Below, one piece after another: positions 46,771-58,245 of a stretch of DNA of 64,000 bases; the first letter of the stretch is position 1, and every line of letters begins with the position of its first letter. Below the pieces are notes generated by a model, which was not told the DNA's origin, searched no databases, and was given only the letters and a program-made list of their open reading frames with translations. Origin of the DNA: Harmothoe impar (lineage: Eukaryota; Annelida; Polychaeta; Phyllodocida; Polynoidae); assembly GCA_947462335.1 (NCBI GenBank), contig OX381713.1:20080381-20144380 (forward strand), in the 5' to 3' direction. Made by a program: the position numbers and the translations under genes.

Positions 46771-47640
46771 TAATTAGATTATCACAATGGGAAATAAAAA
46801 CAAACGACGACTTCTCATGTTAACTGGACAGAGTGATATGGGTGAGGGAAAGTGGGAATTATTTGCTTTTAGATTATGATCTTTCACCATCTTTATGGAC
46901 AAGTTAAAGGCATTTGATACTGTTGACGTAACACTTTGATGAACGACGCGAAAAGCATACTTTCCCTGTGAAAAATTACACTTCATTAGACTTCATTAGA
47001 CTTCTTTACAACAAAATTGCGAATCCCCCAGGGGGAACTGCTCCGGCCGAACAAACATATCTGCAAGATGATGACCCCAATGTTTTAGATATCAGATCTT
47101 TTAGATATCAAATGACATCGGGTCAGGAGTAGTAGGCCGTAGACTGAAAGCGGATATGAGACCCAAGATGAAAACGACAGAAAAAGAACTGAAGTTGATA
47201 TACAGCGAGGCAACAATGCAGAGTCATCACATAGTACCAAGTAAAAGCTAATGGATATGAAGCATGTAAAACTTGAAAGAAAATAGAAAAACTACTACAA
47301 TACATCTGGCAAAGCTGCTCTCCAAAGTGTCTGCTACGTCTTCGAATACACTTAGAACCTGAAAATCACGGGTTATTAAGTATGAGTTGTGTGCAAGACC
47401 TTAAGCTGGAGGGGGGGGGGGGGGTAATCCAGGGCCCCTTAAGGAGTTAACCATTGCATGCATTCTGGTTTATTGCCCATTCGTGCGCTACCCCTATTGT
47501 AAGAATGCAGAGGTCCTGACCCCCTGGACCCTGGTTTGATCCGCCCCTGGACATTAAAACAAGGGGTTCCCCTCTTTGATTGGGACCTACCCCCCTCTTA
47601 CCCCTACTACTCACCCCCGCCTGTGCCCCAATGGGGGCTC
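46771..47640. other. No recognised gene
   Basis: AT-rich, then a G-run at about 47410-47423. A GATCCGCCCCTGGA word at about 47539 resembles eroded MITE ends near 17.17 and 43.31 kb. Confidence 0.35.
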
Positions 47641-47642
47641 TG

Positions 47643-47870
47643 GATGGGGGGTCCCCATGTCGAATGTCGATCTTTAAAAATGGCCATGTCACATGTCAAT
47701 GTCGCTTAATAATGCTCATATCCCATGTCGATTTTAAGAATTGCTCATGTCGCCTGTCACTATGTTTTTGAGCCTCATGTCATATGTCACTAGGCCTCAT
47801 GTCGATTGTCGATTATAAGAAATGGTCATGTCGCCATGTCGAATTTGGTGGTCCACACCCATCCAATGGA
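47643..47870 (-). repeat. CGACATG-type repeat, second locus
   Basis: In reverse complement to the copy at 57.9 kb: CCATGTCGAATGTCGAT, CCCATGTCGATTTTAAGAA and GTCATGTCGCCATGTCGAATTT units. It ends with TGGTGGTCCACACCCA beside a G-run on the other side, as at the 1.1-kb locus. Confidence 0.75.
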
Positions 47871-47989
47871 CCTCTGCTGTGTCTAATTGTCCCTGGTTAT
47901 GACATCTAGTGCAGCTAATCACGTTACTACTACTCCCACCTAGCAACACCCTCACTATGGCACTGTAACTGATGACAATCTGCAGGCCG

Positions 47990-48330
47990 CCATCTTGTCT
48001 CCCAGGGAGTTTCCAATCTTTCCTGTCGACTTGCAAATCAATCTGTGAATAGCCGCCATGACATATCAAAGTTTCTGAGAAACAGGTTACAATGTAGTAT
48101 ATTTCTCTGCCGCTTCTTCGATCGTGGCGCTTCAGTCTACCTATTTCACCCTTATTATCGCCCACTTAGCGGCACGTTTCATTATATCACAATTACCCTA
48201 ATTGCCCCAAACTCAAACTAATTAACGGTGACTGCCTCTGATGGGGAGCCCCGGGCTAATTGAAACGGAAAGCCACACTTGCAGATTAATTGGCGCTGCA
48301 AGCTCCCCAATTGTCCAACAGCGAACCTGT
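47990..48330. promoter_or_regulatory. Candidate enhancer, homeodomain-core cluster (block 9)
   Basis: Seven or more TAATT/AATTA cores (CAATTACC, CTAATTGCC, CTAATTAACGG, GCTAATTGAAAC, GATTAATTGG, CAATTGTCC) lie in about 140 bp (48185-48320), interleaved with GCCCCGGGC and GGCGCTGCAAGC. This is the densest homeodomain-type cluster in the window. Function is inference. Confidence 0.45.
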
Positions 48331-48360
48331 AAAAGGGGGAGAGTGGGGTGGAGGATGGCG

Positions 48361-48379
48361 GGAGGGGGGGGGGGGGGGG
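48361..48379. repeat. G homopolymer tract
   Basis: Run of about 18 G within a G-rich stretch. Confidence 0.9.
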
Positions 48380-48576
48380 TGAGAGTGTAGAGAGGCTGTG
48401 TTCAGTGCAGGATTCTATCTGGATAGCGATGTAGAGGATTTGTCAAGGGCAAATTCAAGTGGGATTTCAGAGGATTCAGACTGTTGATATTCTACTTAAA
48501 GAGGCCATATCTAGGCTATTAAAATTGCGACTTCCGACCCATTTCGTTAAAATGGGTGACATTTAGATTGTCTTAA

Positions 48577-49272
48577 CCCTTTCGTGCCCAGAACTCCAAA
48601 AGTGCGCGCTTTTACACCTATATATGTTCAGGAGAGCACCCTGGGTGCCCTAGAGCTAGGAATAAGACCATTTTAGGACGGCATTAAGCACAATTACATA
48701 GGCTTTCTAATGACACCAGGTATCCTATGGTAGCCTGTGTTTGTGTGTTGATGGGGTGCTGGACTAGAAGATATAATGAGTTTAAAATAGGCTTAAAAGC
48801 ACTAAAAGTGCGCGCTCTAGCAATAGTAAGGCAGATTAATTACAGAAATATTGATAAAATAGTGAAAATATTGATTAAAAATGATTAAAAAAATGATTAA
48901 AAACCTTTTTTAATGTTTTTTTCTAAGGAGTCCAATTACAATGTTGATATCCTTCGGTTTCTTATATTTATGCCTTCATTTGGAACCCCAAAAGAACGTT
49001 TTCTAAGCCAATATAGGATATTACCATCTAAAAGAGCAAATTCTGGTCTTTAGATGGCAATATTGCTTGATATCAGTGAAAGGAATGTTTCTGGTTGTCA
49101 TGGCAACCCAAGATAGAATATTGTTTTAAATAGTATTGAAAGGGACATTTCAATAGCTTTCAGAAAATATAATATAAAGCATATGTCAGAACAAAATATT
49201 CATTGGTTACCTGATCTACCAATAGTGATGTAAATAAACTGACTTTCAACAATAGTTCTGGGCACCAAAGGG
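48577..49272. mobile_element. piggyBac-like MITE
   Basis: TTAA at 48573-48576 and 49273-49276 brackets inverted ends CCCTTTCGTGCCCAGAACT and AGTTCTGGGCACCAAAGGG (one mismatch). AAAAGTGCGCGC occurs twice near the left end. 696 bp, no transposase. CCC-start ends plus TTAA are hallmarks of piggyBac. Confidence 0.85.
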
Positions 49273-49276
49273 TTAA

Positions 49277-49883
49277 GAAATGTCGATCCACCATGTCCCC
49301 ACAACACAGTGCCTTTCAGGACTTGAACTCCCTCTGTATTTTTAAATCCCTGGATCCAATTTTTTAAATCTTTTATCATGAAATAATCAGCCATCAAATA
49401 ACACATCTGAAGTGCTCAGTTACCCTAAGGGAAGGAGCATTTGAAGTACCAACATGTTTTGGGAACTTAGGATGTCGTATTTCTCTCATATGTTCGCCCA
49501 TGTGATCTCGGGAGGGGGATTAGAATAGAGTGAGTGCATATTTGCTTCCTATAAAATTCTTCCCCTCATAGTAACTCATGGTAGTGAGAATAAGGATGAA
49601 ATAGGTAGACTAGCTGCAGCACCATGGTGGATGTAGCAACAGAGAAATGAACTATTGTAACCTGTTTCTTTCAACTTCGAATTCCTGTAGACGACATGTC
49701 AAAGTGGCTATTCACCCGGGCTATTCACAGGGATGATTTGCATATCTTTGGAGACTACAGAGGCTCTGCGGAGGACAAGATGGTGGCCTATCGATCGGTT
49801 GGTGCTAACACTTACACAAGTTACAGTGACATAGTGAGGGTGTTGATTACTTGCCTCATTTATAATTCCAACTCTTCACTCTA
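49277..49883. other. No recognised feature
   Basis: Nothing supportable. Confidence 0.4.
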
Positions 49884-49886
49884 TGA

Positions 49887-50262
49887 GGCCACTCAAAAAA
49901 ATAAAATGGTTTCTCATCACCGCGCGCATCATAAACACCGGGTTTTGAGGAAAACTTTTTTTTTTTTTTTTGCTAATTTTAGATGAAAAATATGAATAAA
50001 AATGGACAAATATTGGCATATTTGGTATCAAATTAAAGCTTATACTGCCAGTAATGCAGTGGGATAGAAATAACCTACATTTTCCCCACTTTTAAAGATC
50101 AATCATTTCTTGACTACTGAAATGTGAATTTTGGTCATGAAAAACGTATATTATCCTATACATTTTAGCCCGCGAGTAAAAAAAAAAAAAGGAAAAAAAA
50201 AGCCTCCCTCGTCATATTTTTCAGACCTTGGTGATGAGAAACCACTTTTTTTTTGAGTGGCC
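49887..50262. mobile_element. 376-bp MITE with TGA duplication
   Basis: Ends GGCCACTCAAAAAAA and TTTTTTTGAGTGGCC, arms continuing with GGTTTCTCATCAC and GTGATGAGAAACC, flanked by TGA at 49884-49886 and 50263-50265. A 3-bp duplication suggests a PIF/Harbinger-type element. A- and T-runs inside. Confidence 0.82.
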
Positions 50263-50265
50263 TGA

Positions 50266-51014
50266 ATATGATGGTTTCCATTGTGAGGTATTGATATAGA
50301 ATTACAACCAGCCCTAATTGATTATGATATTACATGCATCAGACTCAATCCCTTTACGCAGCGCTCTGCGCACCATGATAATTACAATTGTTAGATATTG
50401 ATATCCAATTCATTTCAGCCCTAATTAATTGTACCATTATCATACCCATTATCAGTAGGTCTCACTGTGGCTATCTTCAGGGTTCTCCGCACATAGGGAT
50501 TACACAGGCGGGCCGCCTGTGTGCTATTTACTGCCGCCTGTGTGAAATACCCCCAGAATCACCGCCTGTGTGCTATTAGCTATCCATAGGTTTTTGAATT
50601 TTGTAAATCCTCCAATTAGAACAGAAGTTAAGACATTTAAACTGTAATTGCAGGCCTTGCAGAGTTTCTTTCAATTTCAAACCCTGAATTGTTATATAAA
50701 AATGCTTTATAATGCACTGATTGACATCTTGATTTTCAAAATTTTCTTGGGGGGCATGCCCCCAAACCCCCCTAAAGAAATTGCGGTGCTTTGCTTGCGC
50801 GACGGAGTGCTTCGCTTATGCGACGCAGCGCTTCGCTTGTTATCACGCCATCATTTGACAAAAATTTACGGTGTGCTTTTTCATCCTGCGGAGAAGCCTG
50901 ATCTTATCTTACATAACCTAATTGGTCTCCATGCGGCACCTTAATAACCCTCATGCCATGTTACAGGGTGATTACACATACAGCTATGTACCATAAACAC
51001 ACACATTATGACAC
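50266..51014. repeat. CCGCCTGTGTG repeats and CTTCGCTT stretch
   Basis: Three copies of GCCGCCTGTGTG within 50510-50575. Near 50745-50845 a GGGGGGCATGCCCCC palindrome is followed by repeated GCGACG(G/C)AG(T/C)GCTTCGCTT units. Both look like ends of unclassified repeats. Confidence 0.5.
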
Positions 51015-51017
51015 TAA

Positions 51018-51261
51018 CCCTTTAAAGACAGTGTAGTGCTTTAATGCATTATGCCCTGGGTCCTCATGACGCATCCATGCAACCCAGGCGGGTAATTCAT
51101 CATTGCTGCACCCAAGCATCATGCCGGGGTAGAGGTTGATACATTCCCAAAGGGCCATCCCGATACATGAATGCAACCCTGTGAGTCGCCAGTGCTGCAT
51201 TCATGCATCATGACGACATAGGGCATATAGCACACCATAAGAATATGAGGTCCTTAAAGGG
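51018..51261. mobile_element. TTAA-type MITE 'GCATCATG' family, copy 6
   Basis: Ends CCCTTTAAAG and CCTTAAAGGG, right flank TTAA (51262-51265), left flank CTAA. Interior GCATCATG and CATTCATGCATCATGACG words as in copies 1 and 4. Confidence 0.75.
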
Positions 51262-51339
51262 TTAATACATGCCCTCATCAATCAACAACTGCCCACCTAT
51301 GGCGTAACTGAGCTGGGGTTGTCTACCACCAGGGAAGCC

Positions 51340-52510
51340 ACCTGTCCCATAGGGCTATAACTCATAGTTGTATGCAACTTAACAGAGGCTTTAATGCATC
51401 CATAGGGTACAGGAGCAAGGGTGGGGTATAGCATAATGCGGTTCTAATGGGTTTGGGGATTACAATGGGTTCAGGGTATATCATACCTATATGTGTATCT
51501 ATTATGGGCTTGATGCAAACTTTATAGCGCATAACTCATGTCTGATGGCTAATTGACCCATAGGGTATACATCCCAGGGAGCAAGGGTACATCGGGCCAA
51601 TGTCAGCAATGATCGACTCCATCGCAATTGTTATACCAACCATGGCCCAGGGTAGATAATGCATACATTGGTTCAACAAATTACAATGATGGCCCATCCT
51701 TTGCAATTACTCATTTGAAATGAGATGTTGGTCCAACATTGGAATTCTGATAATGGGCCATTGGCAGGTTGACCGGTGACCCAGACATGGTCCATGCTTG
51801 CGGATGCTGATATTGACCCAGCCCATTTCAGGGCCATCATATTATTTCTGATGTTGGACCAACATCAATCTAACTATGTGATCCGATATTGGCTGTGCAA
51901 TCTCCACCTCGCTCCTACTTTGCCATCATATCGCGTTATAAATTTGATCCACGCTGTGCTCTACATGTTTAAAGGTCAGATGAAATTCATTGATGAAATT
52001 CAATATCTTAAAGTGTCATTTACTACATAAAACAACTGAGAATTTCTCAAAATTAACTTGAAGACACCTCATGTGTGGCAAATGAAGTTAGATATGGCCT
52101 TAATGATAATAATAATACATTTTTTTATGATTTCTAACCCTTTTTGGATTGAGATTAAGATGGATTGAAAAGACAGCAATGGCTTTTTCTAAACTGATGA
52201 TACTTGACAGTCATGTCTAAACCACATTTGCAACATTAAATTACATGTATACAAATAAAAATAGTATTGTTCAATATAAATGATTGTTGCAGTGGTCCTA
52301 TATTGCAAATTATATGTTGGGGTGACAGGTTGCCCTGGTGTTTAATTTCTAACCTTAAAACAATATTATAAAAAATTGAAATAGTGGCCCAGCGTTGGGC
52401 CAACATGAAATCAATACCATGTTCTGCAAGCATACATAGGAAATCTTGGCCAGCCGTCAAACCAGTGTTGGGGCAAAATCAAAATGTTATCTGGGTTCGC
52501 TGGGTTGATG
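51340..52510. repeat. Possible diverged element with TTGGGCCAACAT words
   Basis: Words TTGGTCCAACATTGG, GTTGGACCAACATC, GTTGGGCCAACATG and GGGCCAATG recur in both orientations, with TCCCAGGGAGC to the left and a CTGGGTTCGCTGGGTTGATG to the right. Suggests a degenerate inverted-repeat element; edges not certain. Confidence 0.4.
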
Positions 52511-54645
52511 TTGTTTACATATAGCTGAGTGGTGGACCCATGACCGAAAGTGAATTGAATTGGATATTATTGGACCTGTCTTGCCGCCATCACAATGGTA
52601 GGGAGGTCCAGTAAATTTCAAATTACCGAAAAAGGTTAATTGAATTACCGGAAAAAACTCTTTCTGAGAGGGAGATAGACAAGGCTAGACTCCACCCATT
52701 GAACCATTCTGGTGACATATCTGACTCGGCTGTATGCAAATAGCACAACAAAAAGTGTTTCATGCCATAATCCGAAAATTAGGGTAGGTATAAATCGTGT
52801 TAAAATATTAGACATACTTCATCCTGGAAAGCTATACGAGCGGGTTGCCTGAAACACTTTTTTCTCCCCTATAACTCCCCATTAATCCCTTACTTTTCCT
52901 CCAAGGACATCGTGTGTCTAAAGCATGCCTCACAAGTCTTGATTATTCAGATTATAACCCTGGGCTACTCTGAAACTTATCATTCCCAGGGCTCACCTTT
53001 GAGTGTAGGAATCGATGAGCCTGGTGATTATTCACATTAATCTCGTCCTTATTCCGCCTTCTTACCCCATCCATCTGTCTGAAAAAAGTTAATATTTGTC
53101 CAAACATGATGTCTCACAATTAGGCAAGTTATTGTTTATTTATATAATGGCCTTCGGGTAGTCTAAATCCTATAATTCCCCAAACTCTTCTCTTCTGTTT
53201 TTACACAACAATCAATGAGTCCTCACATAAATCGCTCCTTTTACTAATACTACACTGAAAATCCTATGGTGGTCTAAATGGTGTCCGTGATAGCTTTGCT
53301 ATGGTGTGCTGACAAACATTCTGAGCATAATCTTAATCCTGAGTAAATAATTTTAGACAATCTTAAAAGCCTTACTTACCAAATGAAGATGACGCCACTA
53401 GGAGTGGTATTAAAGCATGTGCAGTCCATCGTAGGATAGGCTTCTTAACTACTATGTAATGCCCCCAACCCCCTTTTTTTTCTCCCCCCCCCCCTGATGT
53501 TATGTTGTCTCATCTGGGCATAGGGCGTAATTATACTATAAAGGCAAACCTCAGGTAGCATAGTTTGGGTGTGTGACACTGGGATACAAGGGGAGCTATC
53601 AGATTATAGATTAAGATTCTGATCAGAACATTTGTCTGTGCACCCAGGAGAGCTATCCCATATTTGAGGTCTAAAGGGTTCACGCATGGCAATGGTGACC
53701 TGGGACAGTACCCTGACGCTCACTAGGTGCTTATATATGATCACCCGGGGTGATCATATGTGAACACCGAGCCTAGTCTTTGTGGAAGAGTATTTTTTCT
53801 GTATACTGTATACTGAGGTACCATTTGAACATAATTCATTTATTCCCCTACATACGAACAACTTTTGTTTGTTTCACAAATAAACTATTTAGATAAGTAT
53901 AAATTTAGTATTACAGAACAACTTTGAATTTATTACTCCCCAGCCCAACTTTTTTAAGTATATCAATCTCTGCCTTATTATCTACTCCTCCCACTCCTCC
54001 TTCACATCAATCTATCTTCCAAAAAAGGGACATAATATTTGTTTTTGTAATTATGTAAATCCTTATTTATTTACACCATAACCTTGGGCTAACAAGTAGT
54101 CATTGGCTACATCCATCTCTGCCGCAGTCACCAGGCACTGACAATGTGTTCACCCTGGTTACTAGGTGTAGGGTGACTTAGGGTGAAGATGGAAACACGT
54201 GTAACACGCACCACGCCAAAACCAACACCCCCACCTGGAATCAAGCCCGCCAGGTGAGAAATGCTCACCTCACATGCTAAACATGCACCACGGGGTATGG
54301 GCGGGGGGTAGGGTTGGTGGGATATGGAGGATCAAAACTGCAGATAATTATATACAGTAGCCAGAGAGTCTAAACATATGGGAACTTTTATATGATGATC
54401 AAAGTAGACAGAATTTGATAAAATCGTCAATCAGAGAACCATGATGAGGATAATAGAACAGATGAGCATAGAAAGTTTAGATCTAGACTCTGAAGAAGAG
54501 TTTTAAAAGGTCTGAATTTTTTGAAAATGTTAAATAATAGTTTGGTGAACGATATTTACTCCTGTACTGGTGTAAATAATCACCGACAATATAATGTTAT
54601 GAATTTTCAAAATGCTAATTTACATGCACTCCCCTCTTATCTTGT
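52511..54645. other. No recognised gene
   Basis: Unique-looking, AT-rich; T/C-run at 53470-53491. Nothing else supportable. Confidence 0.4.
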
Positions 54646-54649
54646 AGTT

Positions 54650-55075
54650 GTTTTGCCGAAAAGGCGTTTCACGCTTCGCGACTCCTCTCTACCAGGTTAA
54701 TTCGTGTACACACACAGCAAGTCTCTCCAGTAGGTGGTAATTATTGTAGCATCACGTGATCAGCCTTAATACTCATCACGTGATCCAAATTAACCAACCG
54801 ACACTCCGCACCCGCAACGCTTTCAAATAACAGATGATCCGCTGGCGGTCGTAAAAGCCATAAAAGGGATGAAAAGATTGATCGGGATTTTCAAATCAAT
54901 TCTAAATTAGTAAACAATTTATGATCATTCCCCTGAGACACCCGCTGGCATCTTTCCCCTCGCCCTCCTCTTTTTTACCAGCTTGCAAATTCCCTGACCG
55001 ACAAAAGTAGCCGTGAAAGGGGTATTCAGCGCTAGCCGCAAGGCCCCCCTGATTAAACGCAGCCATGATTTCTTC
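54650..55075. promoter_or_regulatory. CpG-richer block 10
   Basis: Two ATCACGTGATC palindromes about 25 bp apart (54752 and 54776 areas), a GCCATAAAAGGG and CGCTAGCCGC words. Candidate bHLH/Cdx-type regulatory element. Confidence 0.4.
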
Positions 55076-55198
55076 TGGGAGTTGGTAGGAGAATGGAGGG
55101 TGGGGTGGGGAGGGGTGTTAATGTGTGGGTTTTGTTAATAGTCTGGTCGTCAGCCAAGCAGCTCCATGCGCCTCCACCACGACCAGGTCCATCTAGAA

Positions 55199-55691
55199 GG
55201 GAACGTTCACAAATGACGCCCCCGGCTAGGGGTCGGTGCGGGCAGCACAGAGAAAAGAAGCAGTGTCAAAAGGGAGTCCAGGTTGCTTCCAGAATGACTC
55301 CCCTCCCTAGGGTGTCCAGGTCGCCTATAAGGGAACCTAGGTGACTCTCTAGCTGACCTAAGGGAGTCACCCGGGGGAGTCATATGGCACTCTGGGTCAT
55401 ATGACTCCCCCATGTGTCTTCCGTAGATCAGCCAGAGAGTGACCTAAGCTCCCTTAGGCGACCTGGACTCCCCTAAACAGGGGAGTCATTCTGGAGGAAA
55501 CCTGGACTCCCTTTTGACGCAGTTTCTTCTCTCTGTGAAGGGTCTTTGGGTTTAGTGACGACACACTAATTGGGGCATATACAGGACTATCCACATCTAT
55601 AAACTATAATTTGCTAAAAAAAATAGTGACCGGAGTGTGGGTGGGCTTTGAAATAGGTCCCAAATAGGTGACGTCATTTGTGAATGTTCCC
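55199..55691. mobile_element. MITE with GGGAACGTTCACAAATGACG ends, hosting another
   Basis: The left end and its complement at 55672-55691 match at 19 of 20 bases. It contains the palindromic element 55246-55537, so the structure is nested or chimeric. No clear target duplication. Confidence 0.7.
55246..55537. mobile_element. Palindromic MITE with GGGAGTC words, copy 2
   Basis: Ends CACAGAGAAAAGAAG and TTCTTCTCTCTGTG. Arms of over 100 bp pair (AAAAGGGAGTCCAGGTT, CCAGAATGACTCCCCT and complements), predicting a long hairpin. Inserted in the element 55199-55691. Confidence 0.78.
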
Positions 55692-55694
55692 TTA

Positions 55695-56912
55695 AACCAC
55701 GCGCAACAACAGCAGCAGGCAGTCAAATTAAGGCAAACCAAGCAGCAAAACAAGGTATTGGTGTGGTACGGCAGTCTACTGAATTGGCAATAGCAAAGTA
55801 CTTTTGAGGTGAGTTGGGGTAGGGTACAGAAGGGAGGGGGTGTTCTGAGCCCCTTAATGCCCTGGTAATGATTCATAATCTGTGCACAACCCCACGGGGG
55901 AGAAACTGCACGTTTTATGACTTATTGACATCAGGATTTAATTAGAATAATGTGTTGAAGGCTTTTAACATGGTCCATACTTTTAACTATTGTTAAATAA
56001 CATAATTGCCCCTCCCGTGTCAAGTCATCAACTGGTATAAAACTATACCAATGATGTTAATATCATCGCTTGGCATGCTTGATGCATTCAACAACGAAAA
56101 AACAGCATGCATGTATACACTACGATGATAGAAATGTTTGTATTCTCCCCCGGGTATTCACCCTGTCCATTGTCCCCCCAAAAAGAAATAAGACAGCTGT
56201 CAAACCACTATAACAGTCTATATAAAGAGCTATAAATCCAGTATTATATTTGTCCCAAATACAACTATTTTTATAAGAATTAAGTATTATGATTGGTGAG
56301 AAAAAAACTGTATTTGGTAGTCGTATGGTAGTAAGAATTTCACTCCAAAGTCTGACAACTAAACTGGAGGTCATTTCATAATGGCCAACGACCAGTTTCT
56401 ATAAGCTGTACTATCACAAAATGAAACTTCTAGTACAGAGAAAAAGGGCTAAAAGTAGGTTTTACCTGGCATTAGTGAGTAAATTGTACCAACCAATAAT
56501 ACTGAAAATAGTGGATCATGTCACAACAACACTGGGGTCGGATCACACGTAGGCAAACAGTGATTGCAAGTACCATGCATAGTGTTAGGTAGGACAACGT
56601 AATTTTAAAAAATGGTCGGAATCTATCATGAGATAATTATCTCAAAATGACGGGGGGATCAAGTGAAATCCAGATATGTAACTATTATTGATCTGCTGTT
56701 GATAAGATTATTTTCTATGATTTTCTGAAAAAGAAAAGTTGGCATCATGCACCTGTCAGCTTTTACCACTGTGTTACTCCTTGAATTGGTCCCAGGCTCT
56801 TCACCTGCCACATGTCGTCGACACTAATTAATGACGGGGCCCGTTGGGCCCAGGTAGTTTTAGGGTATAGAAATTGCCCTCAAAAGTGATGGATCTCTGT
56901 TACACATGATTT
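55695..56912. other. No recognised feature
   Basis: Nothing supportable. Confidence 0.4.
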
Positions 56913-56917
56913 AAGTA

Positions 56918-57143
56918 CCGTAAATTCCGACGTATAACCCGCACATTGTGTATAACCCGCACCCCAACTTTGGGAGAATCATATAACCTGCATCTGGGCT
57001 CTGAAAATCACCAATTTAATACTGTACTTTTCTTATAAATACCCTTGGTATACCCTTGTACTATTACCCGCACGTAGACTTTGATAATATGGTATAACCA
57101 GCACTGGAGGTTTCGTTCTCGTATAACCCGCGGGAATTTACAG
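56918..57143. mobile_element. 226-bp TA-flanked MITE with GTATAACCCGCAC repeats
   Basis: Ends CCGTAAATTCC and GGAATTTACAG with TA at 56916-56917 and 57144-57145. GTATAACCCGCAC recurs at both ends and, degenerated, several times inside. Confidence 0.8.
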
Positions 57144-57145
57144 TA

Positions 57146-57600
57146 GTTATTACTGTCACACAGTATGAAATATGACATCTACCCATTCCATGCAGTCAGT
57201 AGAGTGCATTTAAACCTCTCTGAGCTTTCTGTATAGCAAACATCAGTAACTTTCCTGGAACGTTTGTTCCAATTCACTTGCTGACACAGCAGTTGCATTA
57301 AATGCACCAATCAAAATCTCATTATCTATAGTTCGGGAAACTACAAACTCAAATGGTGCATAAAGACCCACTCATCGTCCTTCCCCTGGTATGCCATATA
57401 TTATTGTAAGATGTTTTTTGGCTGACAAATGAATGAATCCATATGGGCCGTTTAGCACTGTGACCGATACAGGGCCTTGAATACGGTCCCTGGCTGTCCT
57501 CTCAACTTATAGCCAGCCTATCACCTGTTATCAGTGCGGGCTACCACAACCAGCTCCAGGCCCAATGACAGTGTTGTAGGCCTGTAGGTAAGAAAACGAT
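57146..57600. other. No recognised feature; tRNA upstream region lies to the right
   Basis: Nothing supportable. The tRNA gene to the right points towards this stretch, but I see no clear T4 terminator directly after it. Confidence 0.4.
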
Positions 57601-57603
57601 CGC

Positions 57604-57675
57604 CTCCCCGACGGGGAATTGAACCCCGGTCTCCCGCGTGACAGGCGGGGATACTAACCACTATACTATCGAGGA
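57604..57675 (-). tRNA. tRNA-Asp (anticodon GTC)
   Basis: On the minus strand a 72-nt tRNA folds with acceptor stem TCCTCGA/TCGGGGA (one G-T pair) and discriminator G. It has a D-arm with A-box TAGTATAGTGG, the anticodon arm CCTGTCACG reading GTC for Asp, and a T-arm with B-box GGTTCAATTCC. No intron. Every invariant position I checked is present, and it closely resembles animal tRNA-Asp. It should be transcribed by RNA polymerase III from the internal boxes and serve cytosolic translation at GAC/GAU codons. It stands alone, with no other tRNA nearby. CCA is not encoded, as expected in eukaryotes. Confidence 0.95.
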
Positions 57676-57944
57676 CTGGCTGAGCACTGATCTTCATTCA
57701 AACGTACAGTAAACTAGTGAACTAACAACCAATACAGTGCCTCTATGGTACATGATCTGGCTAATCCTATGGCATGTTTTTTCAAGTCCATGTCCAAAGA
57801 AAACGTGACAAAGGAGCATACACATAATGAATGTGGTAGACAGCTAGTATAAGACATCACCAGAATAGGATTCCAGTTTACGACAGTTTGATGGCTGTCT
57901 ATACGACTGGATCCCGTGACACGTCATTGGCACGTGGTCAGAAG
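57676..57944. other. No recognised feature
   Basis: Flank of the tRNA gene; nothing supportable. Confidence 0.4.
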
Positions 57945-58115
57945 GATGGGTATGTACCTAAAATCGACATGGTGACATGGGTGTTTCTTAAAATCGACAT
58001 GGCGACATGGGCATTTCTTAAAATCGACATGGGACATGGCCAGTTAAGTGACATGTGACATGGACATTTCTTAAAATCGACATGTGACATGGGTCTTAGT
58101 GACATGAAAAAAGAA
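57945..58115 (+). repeat. CGACATG-type repeat, third locus (left part)
   Basis: Regular units TTTCTTAAAATCGACATG(G/T)(C)GACATGGG of about 27-32 bp. The family resumes at 60818 beyond the foldback element, so the foldback split it. Confidence 0.85.
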
Positions 58116-58245
58116 TCTCATATAGAGTAAAGTATGCTACCAAACCCTGTCTTCAAATTTGGTCCCTGTGGGTTTTCAAATTTCTAAATTTTCCTGGGGC
58201 TTGCGGCCCCAAAACCCCCATTTATAACTTGTTATATGCCCCTAA

